NCBI GenBank assembly: GCA_947179485.1
Contig: OX359247.1
Span: 47,031,131 to 47,095,130, forward strand
Direction of reading: 5' to 3'
Source of the DNA: Allacma fusca
Taxonomy: Eukaryota; Arthropoda; Collembola; Symphypleona; Sminthuridae
DNA: 64,000 nt
The translations under genes and the position numbers were made by a program. The notes below the pieces were generated by a model, which ran no database searches, was not told the origin of the DNA, and saw nothing but the letters and a program-made list of their open reading frames with translations. Below are positions 23,568 to 36,000 of the stretch, in pieces (the stretch's first letter is position 1; every line of letters starts with the position of its first letter).

Positions 23568-26434
23568 GTACAAAGTCTACTGATCCTCCTCTTTCATTCC
23601 CATTCCAAGCCCATCAACATGATCAACGTCTTTTGGGCTAACCTCTGCCATTCAAATAGTATTCCTTCACGCATAGACTCCTCATATAAGAGGGCCCCGT
23701 TCCTTGTCTATGCATCTTTCAGATATATCCATCCGCCCCGGATGTCTTCCTTAACGCTAGTCTCTTCTCCTAACGTGCTTCCCCAAATTACTCCCAACAT
23801 ATACTGTCCCACAATTAGTCCGGGTCTCACGGAGTTTCCTTATTATAGATACCCAGGCAGGCCTTGGAGATGAAATCCTTTCCTCGGGAAGGCTCATTTT
23901 TCCTATTCATTAGAGATCATTACACAGGGAATGTAGACATCTCACGGTAAAGTTACGGGATTAACTGGCTATTTGTATACTTCTTTCCCCAGAACGCATC
24001 CAGACCTACATATGTAGATACGCTTAAAATATCAACATAGTAGCTTTCTCTAGAATCACTGTATGATAAGTAGCTGGATTCTGATCTCATCTTAACCTAA
24101 ATAGGAGGATTTTTCCCATGCTAACATGTAAAGTTTCAAGTGTGCTTAGACACTTCAGAATTGTTCCCTACTTCCTTATTCTTTATAACCCCATCTCTCC
24201 TACAATCATACATATAGATAGCTTTTTATCCCAGGATGTATAATATGTAAGCATAGGTTTCGATACTTAACTCATAGATAGATACACCTATATTTTACAA
24301 TATTACATTCAAGAAGGCTCCTCCTGGATTCTCATAACAAAGTTGATGGTATTAGTTTCTCTGACTGAACTATCTATAGATAGTCAATCTTGGTTTTGGG
24401 TATATGACCCCACTCGCATGTCTTCCGTGTATTGATGTCGATGAGCTCTATTAAGAATCTTGGTTTTTGATTTCCACTTTTCGACACCCCTACACAGACA
24501 ATTTATGACTGGGCTAATATAAACCCCGCACGAACAGGCGTTCAAGGAGGATAACAAAGTCAATCAAGGGAAGCCGTGAATGGCTCTTCTTTAATCACGT
24601 CACTGCTGGGTATAATAACTAGATTATACTGTTATATGTATGTATTAGTATGTGGGTAGGGGATAGAGGGAGATAGATCTACATACTAGTGTATCAATGT
24701 TTGAACATCGAATCAACTTTCACTTTGGTCTTCCGTTAAGAGAAATGAAATTGCTTTCATGTTCCTTGTACCAATAGGAGACTACTTTGGGTCTCAGTCA
24801 TGCCTATCCTTCAGGTTGTCATTTATGCCTTGACATCCTGGGAGTTTCATTGGATAGGAATGTATATGTTATAATTTATCTATGTATGCACAGTGCTAGA
24901 TATGACAGATGATTCTGTCGTGCCAGAGCTACCAAGTCAAACTACATGACATCCTGAGTTCATTGATCAAAAGTATCTTTTGATTTTTTTTTCTCTCTCT
25001 CTCTCTCAAGCTTCCCTATATATGGATGATGCTGTTTGTATATGGACAAGACACACGGGGAAATACAGGAAGGCTACATGAGTATGTATAAAATGATTGA
25101 TAAGCATTTGTTAGTGAGTACCTTCGGAATTTTTCAGCCCTGTCAGGGTGACAAACTTTCAACACGAACTGGAACATTGGGTCTAGGCTGTGCTGTATTC
25201 TATGTACGTGTGGGAATATATTCTTCCTTTAGAGCATTTTCTGATGGAGAATGAGCTCGCCATGAGCGTCGATTGTGCTGTAATAAACCGTTCCCTAAAA
25301 GTTTCCTCAAGGTGTTGACAAAGAACAATGGACACTGTGAGAGTTGAACAGGAAGAGGAGGGAGGTAGTAAATGAAAAGGCCACAGAGTGAATAAAGCAA
25401 CATTGATTTTAACTAAAAAGTAATACTATTCCTTTCACCCAAGATACACATAGCCAGCCTTTCCCTTTTGACAAGCCCTGAGTGCATGTTTACTATAGAT
25501 ACGTACGGACAGTAAGGACATGAATAAACAGTAAATTGCATTAGATGGGTAACCTAAGTGCGAAGTTCCGGGTATGGAATGCCATAGGACAATATATACG
25601 ACATGGCAGCTGGGAAGGCTCCTTCATCCCAAGTACCAGAATTAAATGTATGAGCGGATTCGAGCCCCGTGCAGACAGTAATTTGCGGAGGAGTTGGAAA
25701 TCATTTATAGGGCAACTTCACAGTTAGGAAGGGCCTTGCTTATGCCATTTTTAAAACCCCTGAGTCACATTATGGAACAATATTATATTGACTGGTAGGT
25801 AGACACCACTGGCGAAAACATTTAATGTGTTTGCTCCCACGCGGACCTAATATTCTCCGAAATAGAGACTCTAAGACACCAAAGGCTTTCAGACTCTTTT
25901 AGAAATTCCGAGTGTTGCTTCCGTACTGTGAGCAGTGCATGAGGCATCTGAAGTATAGGTACTAGTTACCTTTCATTAAAAAGTGGCTCCTTGTATATTC
26001 CCCGCATTCATCCGTACATACATGTGTGGATATGTATCTACATGGTGTTCCCATACATAAAAATAGCTGTAGGTACGTTCTCCTCGTTGAGGGCAGCGTG
26101 TGCCAAAGTACGCTTACTAATGAAAGGTCTCCGTAAACCACTAAAGTCGTTAGGAGTTTTTTTTTCCTCCAGAGTTAGTAGTAAGCAAGATGATGTACAG
26201 TAGATGTGGGAGTAATGGAGGATGTGCACAGGGATTTAAATTGCTCCCGCCATTCCTACCTCCTAAATTAAATGAGGTTAATAGGGATTTTTATAGGTTC
26301 CAAGTTACAAACTGGGAGCCACATTTGTTACGCATATTTACACATATGTACATACATAGCTCGTCCCTAGCTCCGTTACATCCTGTATAGTGAAAGCACC
26401 CTCCGTGGAGAAAGTTACGAAATTTCCCAGTGTC

Positions 26435-26435
<1 letters not shown>

Positions 26436-26477
<42 letters not shown>

Positions 26478-26488
26478 TGTGTGTGTGT
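26436..26488. repeat. GT microsatellite
   Basis: A GT run with one AT interruption near 26471, in intron 6. Confidence 0.95.
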
Positions 26489-26957
26489 CAGTAGGAAAAG
26501 GTAGGAGTAAGTTGTTGATACAAAAAATGAATTAATAATATTAGTTCTCTCAATAGGGCGAATGGGGCTGAGCACAAGTAATTTACTATTTTCTATAGTG
26601 TCAGTATATCTGTACTTGTACACATTTTTGATTAAAAGTTTGCGATGATTATTGAATTTTTAGGTAGTTTTACTGTAGACTCATGAAAGTATCCTGATGG
26701 TGACTGGGTTGTGGTAGGGGTACAGGAACGATTTTAGTTTCTAGGTATCTATACATTTTCTGTAGTGGTAGTTTCTTTTGGTGAGGAAGGAATGAAACCG
26801 ATTGGATGTTTTCCTCCTATCGAAAAAAGTTTTGAGGAGAAAGAAAGTGAAAAGTAATTAAATGGCGTGGAGAGGTTTAAAAAAGACAAAAGAATACGGA
26901 GAAAAAGTATGTTTAAGATGGTGTTCCTGTCAGCACGAGGAAAAGGGATTTTTGTTT

Positions 26958-27006
26958 GAGAGAGAGAGAGAGAGAGTGAGAGAGAGAAAGAGAGTGTGTG
27001 TGTTTG
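26958..27006. repeat. Compound GA/GT microsatellite
   Basis: A GA array with small interruptions passing into a short GT array, in intron 6. Confidence 0.9.
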
Positions 27007-27258
27007 TGTATGGGAGCTCTCTGTAGCTCAAGGCCTTTGCTTTGCTTGGTCTGAGATGTATGTGTATGACTGTGAGAACTGTAAATAGTAAGAGGGAAAA
27101 GCGAGTGGGAGAGAATTGTTGGGGAAATGGAAAAAGTGCAGAGAAAATTTAATAAAGAGGGCAAAACAGGGGTATAAATCTTGGAATTGTAGTGAGAGGA
27201 TGGTAAAGTTTGCGAAATGAACCTATGAAGAAAGTTGACTTGCTAGTTCCTCCAGCTT

Positions 27259-27283
27259 TCTCTCTCTCTCTCTCTCTCTCTCT
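27259..27283. repeat. CT microsatellite
   Basis: A TC run in intron 6, about 340 bp before exon 7. Confidence 0.92.
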
Positions 27284-27623
27284 TTTCTCCTTCGGAGTAT
27301 CTCACAGAAGGAAGTATATTGGAAAGGCTTGAGCTATTTTTTTTTCGTCATGGGTTCTTCACTAGTACAGGATATAATCTAAGGAAAACTCTTGGAGTAG
27401 TGTCCTTGCTGGGAGTATATATGCTTTCACTACAACTCACACTGTTGTCTTCCCACTGGTTCCCATAAGTTTTGGCGGAGTGTCTGTGAAATATGTAGGG
27501 AAGGAGTTGGTTTCGGGGCGAAAGCTAAATGCGAAAGGAATATGGGTTTGGAGGAAAGACGTAAAGTTTGCATGGTTGGTTGAAAGATGATGATTACTTT
27601 CTTACTTGTGAATGTCTTCACAG

Positions 27624-27802
27624 GACGTCCAGTTGTCTACCCGACCAATAGAACAATCATGGGGTTTGCGGGACAACCGTTATCCCTCTCTGTGGAGATC
27701 TGTGCCAACCCAATGCCTGACAGGGCTTTTTGGATCTTCGGCGGTACGGCTCTTCGACCTGGCTCCAGACACCGGAACAAATACATCGCTCAGAAGCTCA
27801 CT
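27624..27802 (+). CDS. Exon 7: N-terminal half of Ig domain 5
   Basis: This is a 179-nt exon, starting phase 1 and ending phase 0 at CTCACT|GTAAGT. It encodes RPVVYPTNRTIMGFAGQP, then LSVEICANPMPDRAFWIFGG (core Trp) and YIAQKLT. By alignment to an ordinary Ig B strand the expected Cys position is Val, with a Cys two to three residues later. The second half lies 21 kb downstream; the reading frame and fold both continue across the gap. Confidence 0.83.
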
Positions 27803-28633
27803 GTAAGTGTTCCCTCATATATTTATTACAGCAGGACAGACCATTCCTCATCATCTGTTCCTATAACTTTCCCTGTATGTTCTCTCATCCAATTTACCCC
27901 TCGTAAATTTATTTCCAATCTGCATAAAACATAAGCTTTCCCCCCTCAAACTCTAACTTGTGTGCATTGCATCTCTCGGAACTACTGTATGAACAGGAAA
28001 AAATAAGTGTCTCTCTTCATTAAACTTTCCCAACAGCCTTCCTACCCAATGAATTATGTATTAACATATCCTGTTCCAGCAAACTTTCAAAAACACTTGA
28101 CTTTCTAAGAGAACATTAGTACCTTCAAAATTTAGCCAACACTTAAGAAATTGTTAAATTACATACATTGCTTTTAAAACTTCAAGTTAGTTTTTTTTTG
28201 TTCTAAGTTAGATACAGATAGTTCCTCAAAAATTACTTCAAAATATCCTTTAATTTTTCAAGGAAAGAGAAAAATGTGAAATTAAAAGAGCAATAATAAT
28301 TCTTGGGAGATATTATGCGGCATTTACCAATTAAATGAAATCCCAGTGAAAATTAAACGGGTCTCTCCCCTCTCCTATCGTACCGTAAATGGAGGTGCTG
28401 TCGGAATACCAAATGAACTGGCAATGACCTTAGAGAGCAAGCATTTACTTCGGTTTTCCTCTTCCTCATCTCCTTCCATTACGGAGTGTGGGGAAAGTGT
28501 TAAAAGTGAGGAAGTTGATTATATTTCCCCCTCTTCATATCCTTTTTCTGGAGTGCACCTTTTTCCCATTTCATCTATTTCCTTGGTGCGGGGCTGGAAC
28601 TCTTGCCCGAGTACATTTACCTTCCCTTGAAGC

Positions 28634-28638
<5 letters not shown>

Positions 28639-28671
<33 letters not shown>
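28639..28671. repeat. CT microsatellite
   Basis: A TC run in intron 7. Confidence 0.95.
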
Positions 28672-28673
<2 letters not shown>

Positions 28674-29198
28674 ATAGTGGTGAATTAAGCCGCAGTAAAT
28701 AATACCATGTTGGAATTGATGGTATTTCAGGATTTTCTTCTCTCATTCAAAAATAGGCTCACTTGTTTTCATTTGGGAGTGTCAGGGATGGGAGGGGGAA
28801 TTGTGAATTAATTCTCTTGGACAGAATAGACACGTATACAAAATAGTTCCTCCTTGAAATTTCCTCCGAAATTTTTTGATTGGGAAAGCAGGGTCAGTTT
28901 TGAGTTGAGCTGGTATCTTTTTACATGTAAAGGGTTGAGTAATTATATTACTATTGAGGAAAGCTGGAGTGCATGGGAACGACTGTAGTTTCCTCAAGAA
29001 GTCATACGGCTGGAGAATTAATAAATAAAGTTAAGCTCTGAGGAGACACCTTGGATCTGGAATGTGTGAAGAGTCCACCGAGTTCATTTCCCTATGCATA
29101 ATTTGTTGTGTTGAGGGTAGTCAAGTTGTTATGTATGGGAGATAATGCTGGGGGGAGGAACTACTCAGGAGAACATATGGGAGTGCATGATGGAGGAC

Positions 29199-29218
29199 GA
29201 GAGAGAGAGAGAGAGAGG
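29199..29218. repeat. Short GA microsatellite
   Basis: A GA run in intron 7. Confidence 0.9.
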
Positions 29219-32200
29219 GAAGGGAGAAAGAAAGGAATTATTGTAAATTTAATGCAAAGGGAAGACTAAAAGCTGGAGGACGCACAAAGCCTTTTTATGT
29301 CTTTTAATCCGATTATTTTATACGAGAATGGGCTTTCTCTTCTGCCTCAACTCCTGTTTCTTCTCCAATTAAGAAATCTTAATGAGATGATGCTTCTTCT
29401 ATGAACAATTCCAGCTTATATATGTATGGTCTCTATTCTATGGCTTCAGGCCTGTGTCCTCATTATGGGGTTTGGCCCTGGGACAGAACACACAGTGTGA
29501 AAATTCCGTTCGACTTGACTAATCATTAAACGTTGACTAAGTTAGCTCAGGAATATTATTAAAATTGTAATGCTCTTCAATATGTGGGACCTCCGGGGAG
29601 TCTTAAATAGTGTGTGTGTGTGTCATTGTGAGAGTGATTAAAGGAATGGGATGGAGAGGACGGTGGCTCAAGTCCCAGCTCCCTCTCATAGAACCTTCCT
29701 AATGTATTCAATTATGAAAAAATTTTGAATTGCAAATCTTCCGAGCTCCGACTTCCTTCAAATTATTCCTTCAAGATTGGCAAAGTCTGACATAATTTCC
29801 AGCCCGTACTATTATTTGCAGAAATGATCATAGTTATTCCTCCAACGTCTCAGGATGACTTCACACTTTCTAACGTCCTAATTCTCTCATTGTAAATGTC
29901 ATCTTAAGTTTTGCTAACGTTATTATAATGAATGTGTAATTTCCCAAAAGTTCAAATATCATTCTCATAACCAGTACTCACTACTCACATATCTCTGTAG
30001 AAGGATCCTAGGAACTAATTAGACAGTCATGTTTCATAATTTCGGAATTGTAATTTGTAAATATAACTTTTGAATTATTCTGGCATGCCATTACATTTTT
30101 ATCATTCCCACTTATTGTAATCTACCCCTGTCAAGTAGGAAGGAAGGCTTTGGTAGAAACATCATGTATTTAAAATCCTACGGACATCATCCGTAATTAT
30201 TATTACAAATTACATGAACTTCTACATTGTACGTGAGCAGTCACACAAGATCCATTCTTGTAATTAATCTGAGCTATATTCTAAATCATACGTATAGGCA
30301 ATGTATTGTAAACGAATGGAAGTTGTACATATGCATCAAAATTCAAAGTAACAAGGGATCACGTCTTTTGAAGGGTTCAGGATTCTTCCTCTCCTATTTT
30401 GCCATCAGTCCCAGTATCTAATGCTCCAAGACTGGACGTCATTTTCTAAAGAAATCCCTAGAAAATAGAATCTATGTGACAGATTGGATTTTACAAAGGA
30501 AGTGGATTTGAATTTGAAAAGAAATCCTTTTTTGCCTATTGAGGAATAAATTAGGGCTTGCAGACCCAGGGCTTTGTAGCGCCCGGGATTGGCACTGTAT
30601 TTACTTATGTCCTAACAAAGGAGAATAATTCGGGGGAGGGCTTAGTCCGAATTACTTTCTATTCTTGACTCCAGTGTCCAGCATCCTCATCTGCAACATT
30701 ACGTAAGCTCTGGATTATTTCTAGCACTCCCGGCTGTAGGTACTGGTCAGTGTTGGAGGGATACTGATTGTGAGGTAAAGGGATCTCAATACTAGCATTT
30801 CCATTCTTTGATGGTAATTCTACATGGGAATAGTCCATACCTGAGTTATGACACGTGCTATCATTAGGGTCTATAGAAATTATGTCACGAGGTCAGGTCC
30901 TAAATGAATATTTACATTTCTTGTATGAAAACAAACCCAGAGCACTTAACTCAATTATAAAGTGGACTTTCACCACACTTCAAAGCCGCTTTGAGGATTT
31001 TTGCATTTGCTTTCCTTCAAAATTGCACTTGTGTCCTTGGATCATTTAAAGTATTCTTTCATTTTATAGTTCCGATCGTTCAATAGCTTTTCACAGGAAA
31101 CTGTCTGTAAATACACTCAAGAGAAAGTCTCAGTTTGAAAGAAACCACAGAGAATTATTTATTAAGACATTTCCCAAGGTTTTTTTCTTGAAGACGGTTC
31201 TCAATTCACTGAATATTAACAGTATTGAATTAGCAGCATGGAAGTAGTATTCTAGAAATTTCAAAGGAGAAAAAATGCTTCGACCTCGTTCTATCCTTTG
31301 AAAGGAGAAAATAGGTATGAACTTGTATTGAAAATGATTTCCAGGAATTGCTCATGTAAAAAAAAAAAAAAGGTATGAATTTCAAGGGATGTTACAATAA
31401 CTGCTGAAACTTCTCTTTTCACAGGGAATTCATTTATTGAGGAACACCAACAAACTTTGAAATTACTCTTGTACAAAAAATAATTTTGGTTTCTGGGAAG
31501 ACCAGATTTTATTCACATTTTTAAAGTAAGGACAAGACTACACAGTCTCCTCAGCAGAGTTTACTTTCTCCAATAGCTTTGATGTGTGATTTTTTCCCAG
31601 GAAGAATGCAAAATATATTTAATTACATATGTTGATATTCTATCCATACCTATGAAAATATAATTGTGTACATACACAATTGTTATGTTTATGCTTGTAC
31701 GTCTGAATCTATTTTGACGGGTTTTGTAGAAGTGAAAGTGGATGTGATAAAAAGTTTGGAATTAGTATCTATGCATACTTAGATACACGTTCATAAGTAA
31801 TAAACGGTTTCTAAAGATCCTGAAACTTTGTGAACGTACATGGTTTATGTCTTAAATTAAAACAAAAGATATCATCAAAATTAAAAGCTCCTTTCACAAA
31901 AGAATGAGGGGAAGCTTAGCTCCGGAGTAGGAGCCTGTACTCTGTCCCAGGTTTGTATACTTATACTTTTGCTAGGCCATGAAGTTATTTTTGTAGACAG
32001 GATGGATAGAGCAAGTGTCTACTTTGCACGTGTAGATATGACCACATGGAAAAATGTTTATGCAGAACCGTTCTAGAAAATGAGCCTTTAAACAATCAAA
32101 TTACATGAACTACATTTACTTTCCTTTCAGAAGGGGAACTTTCTCCGGAGAAAATCTATCAATTATTCTTTCTTTGTGTAACTTTTCCCCGTGCGCTCCT

Positions 32201-32875
32201 CCACCACAAATAAATGTGCCTTCCATATCTGACTGCACGTATTCCCTGCGTATGTAGTCCTATAATTATTACGTAAAGTAAAAAAAAAAAGAAACTGACT
32301 GTATAGAATGTACTTTTAAAAAAGTATTTAACTGATAAAAAGTTTCTTTGGAAATTTAATTGTTAACTGGGAAGAGTGGCTCGGGAGCATTCCAGTGGAA
32401 GGGAAACAAATTACGTAATATCTGTAGAATTGGGAAGAAAAGTAATAAAAAACATGTGAGTTTTGCAGATGAGGAGAAGGGCATTATTGTGTGAGTTGTA
32501 ATAGGTAATCTTTTGTTGGAATTGTTTTCCTCTCGCTTGTTAGCCCGAAGTTGGTTTTTATCAACAAAAAAAAAGAGATAAGGCGATCCTTATGTACTTG
32601 GGATATTTGCGTAGTTGGCTATTATGAAGCAGCTGAAATTATTATGGATGAAAGGAATTTTTCCCTCCCTCCCAGCATTTCTCGTGTCCGTTCATGTGTG
32701 GAGAGATTTTCTACCGAAGCCCTTTCCCTTTTCCTCAAGACAGCTTCCTAGGAGGGGATAGCCAGCGTGGAACTTTCTCCTGTAATTTTGTATGATGATG
32801 AGTGGACGAGGAGGACGATGGAGGAAGAATTATATTGGAATTGTTCAAGAGTCCTATGCTCAATTGAAATTACAG

Positions 32876-33020
32876 AGGATCTTTGATACGTCCACACACG
32901 AGGGCCGAGACTCCAACTGACCTTAAGGAGGTGGAATATTATGGCGAGAGGGTTATGAGGAAGCCATTCATGAATTATTCCACCAAGCTCACCTTTAAAT
33001 GTCAGAGCCAGGGCTTAATG
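32876..33020 (+). CDS. Orphan exon-like segment (uncertain)
   Basis: A segment bounded by an AG at 32874-32875 (AATTACAG) and a donor-like ATG|GTGAGC after 33020 reads continuously as TPTDLKEVEYYGERVMRKPF, then MNYSTKLTFKCQSQGLM. Its codon choice resembles the true exons. The pattern of beta-strand residues around a Cys could fit an Ig B strand or a sushi-type module. Its phases (2 at the start, 0 at the end) do not fit between exons 7 and 8, and inserting it would interrupt Ig5. It could be a relic of a duplicated exon, part of an alternative transcript, part of a nested gene, or chance. Confidence 0.25.
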
Positions 33021-36000
33021 GTGAGCATGTTGAGGGGTATGGGTTTACATTCCCGTTTCCTCCGGTCACTACAGTATAGTATAGGCACTGGGAAAAAAAC
33101 TCCTTTCTTCACATTCAACCCGAGCTTTCTCCAAAACCGCTTCCAGCTTCCTGTCCGATTTATTAAAAAAGGTACGGAGGCTGTGGGGTCGGATCTGAAA
33201 CTGGGTTACAGGGCCTTGTTCCCATGGACTCTTACGTACGCGTTAGCAGGAAACCATAGAGACCTTAAAAGTGCCTCTTTCAAATGCAAAATCTTTTTCT
33301 CGGATTTCAAAGTCAATCATTTAATATTAAATTCGGATGAGAGCCAGTAACGGGAAGGGCTTTGTCGGTTTCAATGAGTTACCTGATATTGTTGATAGTC
33401 CGCGGATTTTCGTGGTTCGGGAGGGAAAAAAATGGGGTCAAAGCATCCGAACAGGAATAAAAGGGTTTTCTCCACAAAAAAAAATTCTTTAAATGATGTC
33501 TTTTACAGATGGCAGGATGTTATTTATGGTGGATTTCTTTTACAATGTAATGAGATTTTCCCTCAGAGACCATCTTTTTTTTCACATTCTCATATAAAAT
33601 ATATTGCATTTTTTCAACCAATTGTCACCAATGGGCAGTTAGAAATATGCATGTAATATTTGTAAGGTTCAAAGGCTTCGTTGCTTTTTTCTTGTGAGTT
33701 TCATCATTGCAGAGCAAAAAAGGGATTCATTTTTAAAATTGGCAATGTTCTCACCATTGACATTTACACTATAAATATATCCACATATGTTCTACATATG
33801 TAAAATAATTACTGTAAATGTTTTCTATTTACAACCAGCCACCGTTGATCTTGCTTATAAGCTTATACAGAGAAGCTTTTGATAGTGTTACACAAATATT
33901 ATCATTATCACGGGGTTTTGGGGACTCTTCCTTTCCAATGTGTACTACCCAGTCCTGTAAATTCAATTATAAGGGACCATTAAGCCCCATGGAAGTATCT
34001 TTTGCAAGGAGCACAAGTCACCCCGAATTTTCTTTGACGATTGCCCTCCGTCGGACATACTAGGGTCTAATTTTCCTATGAGCTCGTCCAAGGATGGAGT
34101 CAATGGAGCGTGAAACAAGTCCCTCCCGAACAACTGTATGTACATCCAAAGGTATACATAATTGTGAAAGTCACATTAAAGTGAGGGAAGCTGTTGTTCC
34201 TACGTGCTTCAGAGACTTGTTGTCATTTAGGGAGTCTCACGAAGCTAGTACTTCAACCGGGAACTATCCAGAGTCTGAATGACTTGTCCAAATACACTGT
34301 AGAAACATATAAGTACAGCCTAGTAAGTAGAGACTATTAGTAGAGGAAAGCAAATTGGATGCAGAAAGTGCATTTGATCTGAACAGGTCCAGGGCCAGGG
34401 CTTTCCCTTTCTTCCAATGCAATGACTGCAACTTCCACAGCCGTAGATACTTTTACGGAGGAAGGGAGAAGAAGCTCCGGCTGCAAACAAATCTAATTAG
34501 AGATGTGGCTCCACATGCACATTGCCTCATTCACCTTGGAAAATAGATATTGGTTGCAGGAGGGGGGAAGATGCTCCTCCAATCCCCCCTCTATCTACCT
34601 TCCAGCTCCTGACACTACATAACACATAGTTAGGTATCCATCAGTGAAAAAGCTTTGAAATGATTGTGTAATAGTATGGTGAGCCCGTACTTGTCCATGT
34701 GAGATTGCATTTGGGAGGGGATCTATAAATGCATATAATTATACCTTGCGTTTGAATACATACAAACTTCCTATATGTTTGGGGTCTCTACTAGTATGAC
34801 TCTTAGAATCCCTTCCTCCACGTTTCATTTCCATAGATACTTTCCCACATATGTACATATGTATCTACATGTGTACATTGGATTTTTCCAGGGTGGTATT
34901 GAGATTGGAGAGGATGGGCAATTCCTTCATAATGTAGGAGCCTCAAGTGCTACATCCATATCTACATATGTATATACATACATGATCTATGCATACAGTC
35001 TGAGACCACATGAGTGGAGGAGCTGCCATGGGAACACTATGACTGACTGACTACTGACTTGAAAAATGGGGTGGTTTCAGCTGAGGTGGAAACAATGAGG
35101 TCTATCATCATCAGCTCTCTTTCTCTCTCGTCCTAACTCCCAACTGATTTTTTCCTCATCCTGTCTCTCATTTTCGGAGGGGGGCCTCATCTTTTTTTTT
35201 TCTCTCTCTCTTTTCACTTATTTGTCGGCGTAGACTATTTCTCCGGAATTTTCCCCTCCGCTCCTCTCTCTCTCTCTCCCTTTTAACGGATTAGACATGT
35301 GTGTATTTCCGGAAGGAAATGATGAGTGAAAGTTATTTTCTCTAAAAATTATACAACCCTTTTACCTCTCAAAACTATGAGAAATGTTCAATTTCCTGCT
35401 ATGCCAATATTATGGATGTAGGAATTAGGAGTAAGGGAAACAATTTTGTATGGGTTTGTATTTATTCCCGCGGAAAATGATCTGACAGTGTATGGAGGGA
35501 GATACTCAACGATAGGGGCAAGTCCCACTTGACAGGCTATCTCCCAACTTAATTTTAAACTGTCGTCCTCTGTGAGGAGACGGCTCTTTTACAATTAATT
35601 TCGAGAGGCTCCACTGCTGGGTTTGGAATAGCCTTAATAATAACTACTTGGTTGGATTTAATAGCTGGGATAGGCTCAAGAGTCATTATTGCTTTGATGG
35701 GCTGTACAAAGTACAGATGTAGATACATAGGACTTGGTGGAGGAGCTCTGGATAGAATCTTCTTTATGGACTACTTGGAGTGTCAAGGAAGCTAACTCAG
35801 TATATGTATAGAAGCCAAGTCTCCATAACTCACACCTCTTTGTTAAGTCTCATTGGTGAGGGGAATTCCCTGGAGATTCGTGTGTGTGTGTGCGTGTGAT
35901 AGAGCTTTGTAGAACTGTTTGAACATTTTGTGTCTTCTCCACCATTCTCACTCCCACTATGTAGATGATACGGGGAAGGCTTCAGGACTAGCTCTATAGA

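Larger units (their letters stand above)
23568..27623 (+). other. Intron 6 (4.1 kb, phase 1)
   Basis: The donor is GTACAA and the acceptor AATGTCTTCACAG. It lies between Ig4 and Ig5. It contains a GT array at 26436-26488, a GA/GT tract at 26958-27006 and a CT array at 27259-27283. No coding exon was recognised. Confidence 0.7.
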
